A DNA stretch of 64,000 nt, taken from the NCBI GenBank assembly GCA_965237895.1, contig CBDEGR010000002.1:1612001-1676000 (forward strand). The letters are read 5' to 3'. This stretch comes from CBDEGR01 sp965237895 (GTDB taxonomy: Bacteria; Acidobacteriota; Terriglobia; UBA7540; JAPUME01). Below, in pieces: positions 56,893 through 64,000 of the stretch. The stretch's first letter is position 1. Each line of letters begins with the position of its first letter. Made by a program: the position numbers and the translations under genes. A model generated the notes under the pieces. The model was given only the letters and a program-made list of their open reading frames with translations. It was not told the DNA's origin and made no database searches.

Positions 56893-57006
56893 TTATCCTT
56901 GTCTCTGCTTATGCTTGGGGTTGGAACAGATAACGCGCACGACACCCCGCCGCCGTACGATTCGGCACTTTTCACACATGCGTTTGACGGATGCCCGTAT
57001 CTTCAA
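56893..57006 (-). CDS. rpmJ: 50S ribosomal protein L36, TTG start
   Basis: 37 residues reading KIRASVKRMCEKCRIVRRRG, then VVRVICSNPKHKQRQG. Cys and His of the zinc ribbon (CEKC, C...H) are present, the C+ form. The start appears to be TTG 57006 (AGGAG ten bases upstream). It is easily missed because of its size. Confidence 0.85.
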   Translation of the reverse strand: MKIRASVKRMCEKCRIVRRRGVVRVICSNPKHKQRQG

Positions 57007-57078
57007 CTCTTTTTCGCTCCTGAATGAAAAATCGGTTTCGCCCGGCGAGTGAATCTGTCCTTTTCCCGAGACGTCCGG

Positions 57079-57297
57079 TTACTTATATCGATATACAATC
57101 CGCCCGCGGGTCAGATCGTAAGGTGAAAGCTCGACCGTCACTTTATCCCCTGGCAGGATACGGATGAAATGTTTCCGCATCTTCCCGGAGATGTGGACCA
57201 GAGCCTGATGTTTATTTTCCAGCTCCACCCGGAACATGGTGTTCGGCAGAGATTCAATCACGGTGGCCATTACCTCAATGGCGTCGTCTTTACTCAT
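57079..57297 (-). CDS. infA: Translation initiation factor IF-1
   Basis: 72 residues, the exact family length: IEVMATVIESLPNTMFRVEL, then LVHISGKMRKHFIRILPGDK and VELSPYDLTRGRIVYRYK. S1-type OB fold. Standard place between map and rpmJ. Confidence 0.97.
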   Translation of the reverse strand: MSKDDAIEVMATVIESLPNTMFRVELENKHQALVHISGKMRKHFIRILPGDKVTVELSPYDLTRGRIVYRYK

Positions 57298-57366
57298 ACC
57301 TGGCTTTCATATTCGGATTCGGATACCGCCCTCGGCGCGCGGATCCGTTCTTCCTATCCCTCCTCG

Positions 57367-58125
57367 TTAGGAGTGGTTCAAGGATGTCAAAATCTGAGGG
57401 CCGTCTTCCGTCACGGCCACGATATGCTCAAAGTGGGCCGAGTACCCGCCGTCGGCCGTCACCGCCGTCCACTGGTCCGAAAGGATTTTCACCTTGTTGG
57501 TTCCTTCGTTGACCATCGGTTCGACGGCTAAAACCATCCCCTCCTTCAAGGTCGGCCCTCGGCCCGGCTTGCCGAAGTTGGGGATTTGCGGCTCTTCGTG
57601 CAGATTGGTTCCAATCCCATGGCCCACGAATTCGCGCACCACGAAAAATCCGTTCTTTCCCTCGGCATGCTCCTGGACGGCCCAGGAGATATCGCTCAGC
57701 CGATTCCCGATGCGGGCCTTCTCGAGACCCCGCTCTAACGACTCCCGGGTTACATCCAGGAGCTTCCGGGCCGAGTCGCGAATCTCACCGACCGGCACCG
57801 TCAATGCCGAGTCCCCGAAATAGTCGTCGATCACCACGCCCAAGTCCAAGCTTACCAGATCGCCTTCCTCGAATCGTCGGGCGGTGGGGATGCCGTGTAC
57901 AATCTGATCGTTGACGGACACGCAAAGGCAATTTGGATAACCTCGATAGCCCTTAAAGGCGGGCCTGCCTCCGGCTTTCCCGATGCGCTCTTCGGCCATA
58001 CGTTCGAGTTCCAGGGGAGAGACGCCCGGTTTGGCGAGTTCCCCCAAATCCTCCAAAATTTCTCGTACCAAACAGCCGCTGCGCCGGATCTTTTCGATTT
58101 CCTCAGGGGTCCGGCAGTAAATCAT
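57367..58125 (-). CDS. map: Methionine aminopeptidase, type I
   Basis: 252 residues. The metal ligands are visible: D in VSLDLGVVIDDYFGDSALTV (two), H in REFVGHGIGTNLHEEPQIPN, E in AVEPMV and E in HFEHIVAV. ATG 58125 overlaps the adk stop by four bases (ATGA). It removes N-terminal Met. Confidence 0.96.
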   Translation of the reverse strand: MIYCRTPEEIEKIRRSGCLVREILEDLGELAKPGVSPLELERMAEERIGKAGGRPAFKGYRGYPNCLCVSVNDQIVHGIPTARRFEEGDLVSLDLGVVIDDYFGDSALTVPVGEIRDSARKLLDVTRESLERGLEKARIGNRLSDISWAVQEHAEGKNGFFVVREFVGHGIGTNLHEEPQIPNFGKPGRGPTLKEGMVLAVEPMVNEGTNKVKILSDQWTAVTADGGYSAHFEHIVAVTEDGPQILTSLNHS

Positions 58126-58769
58126 AATGGTTTCAGCCGAGCGATGATCTCTTCGGAAATCTGATTCGGTTCCTGATTTCCTTCGACGTCCTCAAGCAGT
58201 TTCCGTGCTTGGTAGTACTTGATCAGCGGTTCGGTCTTCTCGCGATAGGCCGTTTGTCGCCGACGCGCGGCCTCTTCCTCATCGTCAGCACGCTGGACGA
58301 GTTTTTCGCCGTCCTTGTCGCAAATCCCCTCATTCTTGGAGGGACTGAAGTGGATATTGTATATCTCGCCGCACACCTCGCACGTCCGACGTCCCGTCTG
58401 ACGTTTCAGCAGCGTCGATTCGTCGACCTTCAGGTTCAGTACCCGAATCCGAGATTTGCCGGCCGCTTGCAGAATCTCGTCGATTCGTTCGGCTTGGCCC
58501 AGCGTACGCGGAAAACCGTCCAAAATGAAACCGCGTTTGCTGTCCGGCTCGCGAATTCTCTCTTCCACCAAGCCGCAGACCACCTCGTCGGGAACCAACT
58601 CTCCGGCATCCATCTTCGCCTGGGCGGCACGCCCCAAGGGAGTCTGTGCCTTCACGGCCTTGCGCAGAATGTCGCCGGTGGAAATTTGCGGCAACGACCA
58701 CCGTTGCGACAACTGCCGCGATTGAGTACCTTTACCGGCTCCGGGTGGCCCGAGGAAGATCATGGCCAT
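58122..58769 (-). CDS. adk: Adenylate kinase
   Basis: 215 residues from ATG 58769 (MAMIFLGPPGAGKGTQSRQL; P-loop GPPGAGKGT). The NMP lid has STGDILRKAV, with GFILDGFPRTLGQAE after it. The LID holds a zinc-type four-ligand site (CEVCGEIYNIHF... GICDKDG: three Cys and Asp). ATG 58799 is in frame but would add a non-homologous tail; neither has a good ribosome site. Confidence 0.95.
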   Translation of the reverse strand: MAMIFLGPPGAGKGTQSRQLSQRWSLPQISTGDILRKAVKAQTPLGRAAQAKMDAGELVPDEVVCGLVEERIREPDSKRGFILDGFPRTLGQAERIDEILQAAGKSRIRVLNLKVDESTLLKRQTGRRTCEVCGEIYNIHFSPSKNEGICDKDGEKLVQRADDEEEAARRRQTAYREKTEPLIKYYQARKLLEDVEGNQEPNQISEEIIARLKPL

Positions 58770-58803
58770 GCGGAGGCTGCGACGTTCCCCTCGCCCCATC
58801 GGT

Positions 58804-60204
58804 TTAAAATCTCGCTCTCCGTCCCCGCACACGGCCCTTCTTGAGGAAGCCTTCGTAGTGCCGCATGACCATGTGGGATTCGATCTGATGCGCCGTGTCC
58901 ATGGCCACGCCGACCACAATCAGCAGGGAAGTGCCGCCGAAATAGAACTGCACGTCCAATCCGTTCAAGAACCAAGACGGCATGTTGGAATCGAACCATG
59001 ATCCGCCCAGCCATCCCGGAAGCCGGTGCAGTCGCAGCCCGGCCAACATCAGGTCCGGAAGCCAGGCGATCAGCGCCAGATAGATTCCCCCCACCCAGGT
59101 GATGCGGGTCAAAACATAGTCCAGATATTCCGAGGTCCGCTTTCCGGCCCGAATCCCCGGTATGAAGCCCCCTTGCTTGCGGATGTTGTCGGCGACTTCA
59201 TCGGGATTATAGACGATCGACAGATAAAAATGCGCGAAGAGAACGATCAGTCCCAGATAACATAAGGTATAAACAGGATCCCCCCATTCGAGCCGGTAGG
59301 TGCGCAAAAAACCTCGGAGCGTGTCCGCTTCGACGAACATGCCGAGCGTCTGCGGGAAAGTGAGAATCGATACCGCAAAGATGATCGGCATGACGCCGGA
59401 GCTGTTGACCCGGAGCGGCATGTGGTGCTGAGTTCCGCCCACCATCTTGCGTCCCACAATCCGTTTCGCGTACTGGACCGGAATCCTGCGCTCTCCCCGC
59501 TCCATAAAAATCACGAAGGCGATTACGCTCACCATCAGCGCCAGCATAAGGATTAAAACCGGCAGGCTCCAGACCTTCGTTATGAAGACCTTGATGATCA
59601 GTTCTTTGATGGCATCCGGCAATCCGACGATGATCCCGGCGAAAATCAACAGCGACATGCCGTTGCCGATTCCCCGCGCCGTAATCTGTTCGCCCAGCCA
59701 CATGATGAAAAGCGATCCGGCCGTCAGCGTCAGGACCGTCATAAAAACGAACATCCAATCCGGGTTGTCGACCAGGGGCGTACCGCCCAGCGTCTGCCGG
59801 CGAAGCGCCGACGCCACGGCGAAAGCCTGAAAGGCGCTTAAACCCACCGTCAGGTAGCGCGTGTAACGGGTGATGACCCGACGGCCCAGCTCGCCCTCTT
59901 TCTGCAGCTTTGCCAGGGTCGGCGAGACGACCGTCAACAACTGGAGGACGATCGAGGCTGTGATGTAGGGCATGATGCCCAGCGCGAAGACCGTCAGCCG
60001 CTGCAAGGCCCCGCCCGAAAAGATCTGCAGCAGTCCGAAGATGGAGCCGCCGAATTCGCTCATGGCCTTCTGGAATTCCTCGACGTTGATCCCCGGCGTC
60101 GGGACGAAGGCTCCCAGCCGGTAGAGCGCCAGCATGGAGAGGGTAAACAGGACCCTATTTCGCAGCTCGGGGATTTCCGCGATGTTCTTCAGGGAACCGA
60201 TCAT
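58804..60204 (-). CDS. secY: Preprotein translocase subunit SecY
   Basis: 466 residues, ten hydrophobic helices. The N-terminus has NRVLFTLSMLALYRLGAFVP; plug and pore region GGALQRLTVFALGIMPYITA; late QGGFIPGIRAGKRTSEYLDY. ATG 60204 overlaps the rplO stop by four bases (ATGA). It forms the Sec channel with SecE and SecG. Confidence 0.97.
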   Translation of the reverse strand: MIGSLKNIAEIPELRNRVLFTLSMLALYRLGAFVPTPGINVEEFQKAMSEFGGSIFGLLQIFSGGALQRLTVFALGIMPYITASIVLQLLTVVSPTLAKLQKEGELGRRVITRYTRYLTVGLSAFQAFAVASALRRQTLGGTPLVDNPDWMFVFMTVLTLTAGSLFIMWLGEQITARGIGNGMSLLIFAGIIVGLPDAIKELIIKVFITKVWSLPVLILMLALMVSVIAFVIFMERGERRIPVQYAKRIVGRKMVGGTQHHMPLRVNSSGVMPIIFAVSILTFPQTLGMFVEADTLRGFLRTYRLEWGDPVYTLCYLGLIVLFAHFYLSIVYNPDEVADNIRKQGGFIPGIRAGKRTSEYLDYVLTRITWVGGIYLALIAWLPDLMLAGLRLHRLPGWLGGSWFDSNMPSWFLNGLDVQFYFGGTSLLIVVGVAMDTAHQIESHMVMRHYEGFLKKGRVRGRRARF

Positions 60205-60665
60205 CGGGTCAAGACCTGAAACTTTCCTCCCGCTGCGGTGATCTTCGTCTGCGCGGAACGGGAAAAGGCGTGTGCGTGGATTTCAAGGGGATGGAGAATC
60301 TCTCCTACGCCCAAAATTTTTACTTTCTCGGTCGGCTTCTTGATCAGCCCCCGCTCGGCGAGCGTTTCGGGGGTAACCTTCTCTACGGTTTTGAAATTTT
60401 TCAAATCCCGGAGGTTGAGGACGGAGAAGACCTTTTTGAAAATGTTGGTAAATCCCCTCTTGGGGACCCGGCGGTAGAGCGGCATCTGACCGCCTTCAAA
60501 TCCCGCCCGCAGGCTGCTGCCGCTGCGCGACCACTGTCCTTTGCTGCCCCGCGTGGCCGTCTTTCCGTGGCCTGATCCCATGCCGACGCCCACGCGCTTT
60601 CGCCGTTTGCGGGCGCCGCGCGGGGCCGACAGATTTCCCAGATGGTACGGCTGCTTTTCGCTCAT
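60201..60665 (-). CDS. rplO: 50S ribosomal protein L15
   Basis: 154 residues. The N-terminal RKRRKRVGVGMGSGHGKTAT with SRSGSSLRAGFEGGQMPLYR, then RRVPKRGFTNIFKKVFSVLN, is standard. Slightly shortened C-terminal part. In order. Confidence 0.96.
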   Translation of the reverse strand: MSEKQPYHLGNLSAPRGARKRRKRVGVGMGSGHGKTATRGSKGQWSRSGSSLRAGFEGGQMPLYRRVPKRGFTNIFKKVFSVLNLRDLKNFKTVEKVTPETLAERGLIKKPTEKVKILGVGEILHPLEIHAHAFSRSAQTKITAAGGKFQVLTR

Positions 60666-60682
60666 TTCTTCTTCTTACTCTC

Positions 60683-61120
60683 CTACGCCGGTTTTGATTT
60701 CGATTTTCCGGCGGTTTTGCCCGCGGTTTGGGAAGAAGCCGCCGGTTTCTGGGCCGTCTTCGCGGTCTTGGCCTTGGCCGCCGCCTTCGGCTTCGCTGTC
60801 GGTTTTTTCGCCTCCGGTTTTTTCGCTTCCGGGGCAGGTTTGGGTTTCAGGGCCGCCTTTTTCTTCTTTGCTGTCGTGCCTCTAACGATGATGTATTCCG
60901 GAACGGCGGCCAGCGGATCGGCCGGGCTGGGAGGAACGATTTTTACCAGATGGCCGACCGCCGTGATCATGCCGCGAATCTGCGGCGTATCGACGCGCTC
61001 CACCACCTGCTGCAGCCTGCGAAGTCCCAGCCCCCGCACCACCCTTCCCTGCCGGAAAGGAAACCCGATGGCGCTGCGCACCCACTGAATTCGAAGCGGC
61101 TTGTTTTTCGACGGGGCCAA
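60683..61120 (-). CDS. rpmD: 50S ribosomal protein L30 with long Lys/Ala/Pro-rich tail
   Basis: 145 residues instead of ~60. The first 60 are L30: LRIQWVRSAIGFPFRQGRVV and LQQVVERVDTPQIRGMITAV, ending HLVKIV. The remaining ~80 are first a short linker (PPSPADPLAAVPEYIIVRGT) then a low-complexity basic tail rich in K, A, P and T (KKKKAALKPKPAPEAKKPEA onward). The tail is in frame with no stop. It could bind rRNA or another partner. Confidence 0.85.
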   Translation of the reverse strand: MAPSKNKPLRIQWVRSAIGFPFRQGRVVRGLGLRRLQQVVERVDTPQIRGMITAVGHLVKIVPPSPADPLAAVPEYIIVRGTTAKKKKAALKPKPAPEAKKPEAKKPTAKPKAAAKAKTAKTAQKPAASSQTAGKTAGKSKSKPA

Positions 61121-61134
61121 AGAGAGACTCTCCT

Positions 61135-61632
61135 TTAAAGTTCGTGGACTTCCTTGCCGCGGAGTTGGGCGACTTCCTCGGCGTTGCGAAGTTGTCCGAG
61201 GGCCGTGAACGTCGCCCTGACGACGTTGTGCGGATTCGTGGTCCCCAGCGACTTTGTCAGAACGTTTTGAATCCCCATGGCTTGCAGCACCATTCGCACC
61301 GGGCCGCCGGCGATAATACCGGTACCTTTCGCAGCCGGCTTCAGCAGGACGCGGCCGGCGCCGAACCGTCCCACCACCAAGTGGGGTATCGTCGTGGCCG
61401 TCAGGTTCGCGCGGATCAAGTTCTTCTTGGCGGCTTCGATGCCTTTCCGGATGGCCACGGGAACCTCCCGCGCTTTTCCGACGCCGTAGCCGGCGGACCC
61501 AGCTCCGTCTCCCACCACCACCAGGGCCGAGAAGCGGAGGTTCTTTCCCCCCTTGACAACCTTCGTCACCCGGTTGATGGCAATGACCTGATCTTTCAAT
61601 TGTAAATTTTGGGAATCAATCCGAGCCGCCAA
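61135..61632 (-). CDS. rpsE: 30S ribosomal protein S5
   Basis: 165 residues with DQVIAINRVTKVVKGGKNLR, then FSALVVVGDGAGSAGYGVGK and VLLKPAAKGTGIIAGGPVRM, SLGTTNPHNVVRATFTALGQ. Standard length and place. Confidence 0.97.
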   Translation of the reverse strand: MAARIDSQNLQLKDQVIAINRVTKVVKGGKNLRFSALVVVGDGAGSAGYGVGKAREVPVAIRKGIEAAKKNLIRANLTATTIPHLVVGRFGAGRVLLKPAAKGTGIIAGGPVRMVLQAMGIQNVLTKSLGTTNPHNVVRATFTALGQLRNAEEVAQLRGKEVHEL

Positions 61633-61659
61633 ACGATTCTACCTCCTTGGAGATTTCAG

Positions 61660-62028
61660 CTAAAACTTCAATCCTTCTTTGCGTGCCGCCTCCGCCAGAG
61701 CTTTGACGCGCCCATGGAAGGGATACCCGCCCCGGTCGAAGACGACTTGTTGTATGCCTTTGCTCAGACAGCTCTCGGCAATCGCCTGTCCGACGATCTG
61801 GGCGGCGGCGATGTTACTGCCTCGGCCGCATTTTTTCTGCAGCTCCCTGTCGAGCGAGGAGATGGAAGTCAGCGTCCTCCCCGACGAGTCTTCGATCACT
61901 TGCGCATAGACGTGCTTCAACGACCGGAACACGTTCAAACGGGGATCCTTCGCCCCTTGCAGAAGGCGGTATCGCAGTCTGCGGTGAATTTTTTTTCGAG
62001 CCTTGTTGCGCGGAAAACCCTTTTGCAT
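61660..62028 (-). CDS. rplR: 50S ribosomal protein L18
   Basis: 122 residues: KIHRRLRYRLLQGAKDPRLN, then HVYAQVIEDSSGRTLTSISS and GIQQVVFDRGGYPFHGRVKA. Starts four bases after the rplF stop. Standard. Confidence 0.97.
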   Translation of the reverse strand: MQKGFPRNKARKKIHRRLRYRLLQGAKDPRLNVFRSLKHVYAQVIEDSSGRTLTSISSLDRELQKKCGRGSNIAAAQIVGQAIAESCLSKGIQQVVFDRGGYPFHGRVKALAEAARKEGLKF

Positions 62029-62032
62029 ATTT

Positions 62033-62575
62033 TTACTTCACGCCGGTGGCGGCGGACTTGCCCACTTTCTTTCGCAAGACTTCGCCGACGTAACGGACTC
62101 CTTTGTTTTTGTAGGGATCGGGGGGGTGCAGGGAGCGAATCTCGGCCGCCACCTGACCCACCTGCTGTTTGTCGATGCCGCTTACCACCACCCGCGTCGG
62201 CTTGTCCACGCAGACGGTGATTCCTGGGGGAACCTGGAATTCAATCGGGTGCGAATACCCCAAAGTGCAGACCAGGGTTTGCCCCTTGGCTTCGGCCCGG
62301 TAACCGATGCCGACAATGTCGAGCTCCTTTTTGAATCCTTCCGTAACGCCGAGGATGGAGTTCGCCACCAGCGCCCGCACCAATCCATGCAGCGCCGCCT
62401 GCTCGGCCGTCTCCCGCTTGGTGATGACGTGCCCATCTACCAGCTCCATCCGGATGCCGGCCGGCAGCTCATTTTGGAGCTTCCCTTTCGGACCTTCCAA
62501 ATGCACGATGGAGCCTTCGAAGCGAACTTTGACGTTGGCCGGTACCGGAATGGGTTTGTTGCCGATTCGTGACAT
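62033..62575 (-). CDS. rplF: 50S ribosomal protein L6
   Basis: 180 residues: SRIGNKPIPVPANVKVRFEG, then the two L6 halves, VEF-type QELDIVGIGYRAEAKGQTLV and GVDKQQVGQVAAEIRSLHPP, ending PYKNKGVRYVGEVLRKKVGK. Four bases after the rpsH stop. Confidence 0.97.
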   Translation of the reverse strand: MSRIGNKPIPVPANVKVRFEGSIVHLEGPKGKLQNELPAGIRMELVDGHVITKRETAEQAALHGLVRALVANSILGVTEGFKKELDIVGIGYRAEAKGQTLVCTLGYSHPIEFQVPPGITVCVDKPTRVVVSGIDKQQVGQVAAEIRSLHPPDPYKNKGVRYVGEVLRKKVGKSAATGVK

Positions 62576-62579
62576 AAGA

Positions 62580-62981
62580 TTACCAGACGTTACAAAGAAT
62601 CTCGCCGCCCAAGCCCGACTTACGCGCCTCGCGGCCCGTCATCACTCCTTTCGGGGTGGTGAGAATGTTGATGCCCATGCCGCCCAGAATGCGCTTGATT
62701 TCCTTCCGGGGAGTGTAGACCCTCCGGCCGGGCCGTGAGACCCGTTCCAGGCGGCTGATGACGCTCTGCCCGCTCCCGGCATACTTCAGGAAGACCCGGA
62801 GAAACCTCTTCTTTCCCTCTTCGTTCATCTTGTAATTCGTGATGTAGCCTTCTTCCTTGAGAATACGGGCAACCTCCATCTTCAGCTTGGAGTTGGGCAT
62901 ATCGACGCGCTGGTGGCGCGCCTGGATGCCGTTGCGGATTCTGGTCAGCATATCGGCAATGGGATCGCTTACCGTGGCCAT
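62580..62981 (-). CDS. rpsH: 30S ribosomal protein S8
   Basis: 133 residues: ATVSDPIADMLTRIRNGIQA, then VARILKEEGYITNYKMNEEG and GVMTGREARKSGLGGEILCN. Standard. Confidence 0.97.
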   Translation of the reverse strand: MATVSDPIADMLTRIRNGIQARHQRVDMPNSKLKMEVARILKEEGYITNYKMNEEGKKRFLRVFLKYAGSGQSVISRLERVSRPGRRVYTPRKEIKRILGGMGINILTTPKGVMTGREARKSGLGGEILCNVW

Positions 62982-62997
62982 AAAGCCGTTCCCTCAC

Positions 62998-63183
62998 TTA
63001 CCAACTGGATTTTGTCACCCCGGGGATTTCCCCCTTCAGGGCCAGCAGCCGGAAACAGATGCGGCAGAGTTGAAACTTGCGGAGGTAGCCGCGCGGCCGC
63101 CCGCACACATGGCACCGATTCCGCTGCCGCACTTTGAATTTCGGTTTCTTTCGGCTCTTGGCTATCATGCTGGTTCTGGCCAT
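62998..63183 (-). CDS. rpsN: 30S ribosomal protein S14, type Z
   Basis: 61 residues from ATG 63183 (MARTSMIAKSRKKPKFKVRQ). The zinc ribbon is CHVCGRPRGYLRKFQLCRIC. The short zinc form. The longer upstream frame is not part of the family. Confidence 0.95.
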   Translation of the reverse strand: MARTSMIAKSRKKPKFKVRQRNRCHVCGRPRGYLRKFQLCRICFRLLALKGEIPGVTKSSW

Positions 63184-63202
63184 GGTTCCTCGAATCTTTC
63201 GG

Positions 63203-63769
63203 TTAAACTGGCATCCGGGCGCCGCCCTCGCCGCGGAAGGGCATGCCGATGTGGCGCAACAGGGAAAGGGCCTCGGCGTCGGTCTTGGCATTGGTCACCA
63301 GGCAGACGTTCATACCCTTCAGGCGCTCCACCCGGGTGTGGTCCACTTCGGGAAAAATGATCTGATCGCGTAGGCCCAACGTGTAATTCCCTCGTCCGTC
63401 GAAGGCGCGCGTGGACAGGCCGCGAAAATCTCTCACGCGGGGCAGGGCAATGTTTACCAAGCGATCCAAAAATTCGTACATCGTGTCGCCCCGCAGCGTG
63501 ACCATCACGCCGATCGGCATCCCTTTTCGCAGCTGGAAATTCGAAATGGCCTTCTTAGCCCGGGTGATCACCGGCCGCCGGCCCGAGATTCGTCCCAGTT
63601 CGGAGAGAGCCGAGTCGAGGATTTTCGAGTCCTTCGACGCTTCGCCCAGACCCATGTTCAGGACGATCTTCTGCAGCCGGGGAACCGCCATGCGGTTTCC
63701 GTACCCGGCCTCTTTCAGGAGGCGCGGGGCGATTTCATTTTTATATCGTTCTCGAAGTCTTGCCGACAT
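63203..63769 (-). CDS. rplE: 50S ribosomal protein L5
   Basis: 188 residues from ATG 63769 (MSARLRERYKNEIAPRLLKE), with VPRLQKIVLNMGLGEASKDS, then GRRPVITRAKKAISNFQLRK and YTLGLRDQIIFPEVDHTRVE. The longer frame upstream overlaps rplX in another frame and is not used. Confidence 0.97.
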   Translation of the reverse strand: MSARLRERYKNEIAPRLLKEAGYGNRMAVPRLQKIVLNMGLGEASKDSKILDSALSELGRISGRRPVITRAKKAISNFQLRKGMPIGVMVTLRGDTMYEFLDRLVNIALPRVRDFRGLSTRAFDGRGNYTLGLRDQIIFPEVDHTRVERLKGMNVCLVTNAKTDAEALSLLRHIGMPFRGEGGARMPV

Positions 63770-63800
63770 AATGGAAATCCTGGTTCGGCCGGGAATTCGG

Positions 63801-64000
63801 CTACTTATCCAACACGCTTTCGCACTTGGCGCACACCCGGATCTTCTTGCCTCCTGCTTTTTCACGAAACTGAATTCGAGTAGGGCCGCAATCGCTGCAA
63901 AGCAACGCCACATTCGAGACGTGAACGGCCGCTTCCTTTTCCACAATCCCGGCGCGAATCTGCGCCTGAGGATTGGCGCGCGTATGGCGCTTGACCATGT
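63801..64000 (-). CDS. rplX: 50S ribosomal protein L24, C-terminal part
   Basis: At least 66 residues, open past the right edge. VKRHTRANPQAQIRAGIVEK, then VSNVALLCSDCGPTRIQFRE and IRVCAKCESVLDK. The CSDC and CAKC pairs are the zinc-ribbon variant seen in many L24. The start lies outside the window. Confidence 0.95.
   Translation of the reverse strand, partial: MVKRHTRANPQAQIRAGIVEKEAAVHVSNVALLCSDCGPTRIQFREKAGGKKIRVCAKCESVLDK

Overview
The window looks like bacterial chromosome, probably Acidobacteriota. This is inferred from family resemblance only: an SBBP-type secreted protein with the sequence YGKLPLSFEANQ, a Pkn-type kinase N-terminus, DUF1080, a Tal-Pgi fusion and a DUF5681 protein. 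No rRNA gene is present to test it. The window falls into two very different parts.

Left part (1 to about 39,000): an accessory region full of mobile-element debris. It holds remnants of IS1380, IS3, IS110 and IS481-like transposases, three 1,260-bp copies of one IS407-type element (7813-9072 and 10503-11762 on the plus strand, 34329-35588 on the minus strand), and gene fragments of a sigma factor, PIN toxin, metallo-hydrolase, HNH protein, type III restriction enzyme, kinase N-terminus and TolB-like propeller. Between them lie intact catabolic and transport genes: a sodium-dependent symporter, cupin, solute-binding protein, L-rhamnonate-dehydratase-like enolase, PQQ-type propeller protein, DEAD-box helicase, RraA-like protein, TauE/SafE, Yip1 and GNAT. 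The most striking feature is a family of three closely related Tat-exported, TIM-barrel glycoside-hydrolase-like genes (12113, 18496, 34246). They are almost identical over long stretches but differ sharply in two short blocks; the third is split by an IS copy. A prophage remnant (terminase small subunit, DUF5681) ends at a 3'-half tRNA-Arg that looks like an attachment site.

Right part (about 39,400 to 64,000): conserved chromosome. It holds DUF1080, DksA/TraR, comF, an HNH protein, an SDR, tRNA-Ser(GCT), cyclophilin, a pentose-phosphate block on the minus strand (gntP-type permease, tal-pgi fusion, zwf, M48 protease), guaB, VanZ, and then the spc/alpha ribosomal operon on the minus strand in canonical order: rplX-rplE-rpsN-rpsH-rplF-rplR-rpsE-rpmD-rplO-secY-adk-map-infA-rpmJ-rpsM-rpsK-rpsD-rpoA-rplQ. 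Within this part the transaldolase half of Tal-Pgi lacks its Schiff-base lysine, and L30 carries a long Lys/Ala/Pro tail.

Many otherwise good genes (Nramp-like transporter, SDR, DUF169, comF, M48 protease) are broken by single-base indels. This could be real decay or residual sequencing error, and I flag it rather than decide.
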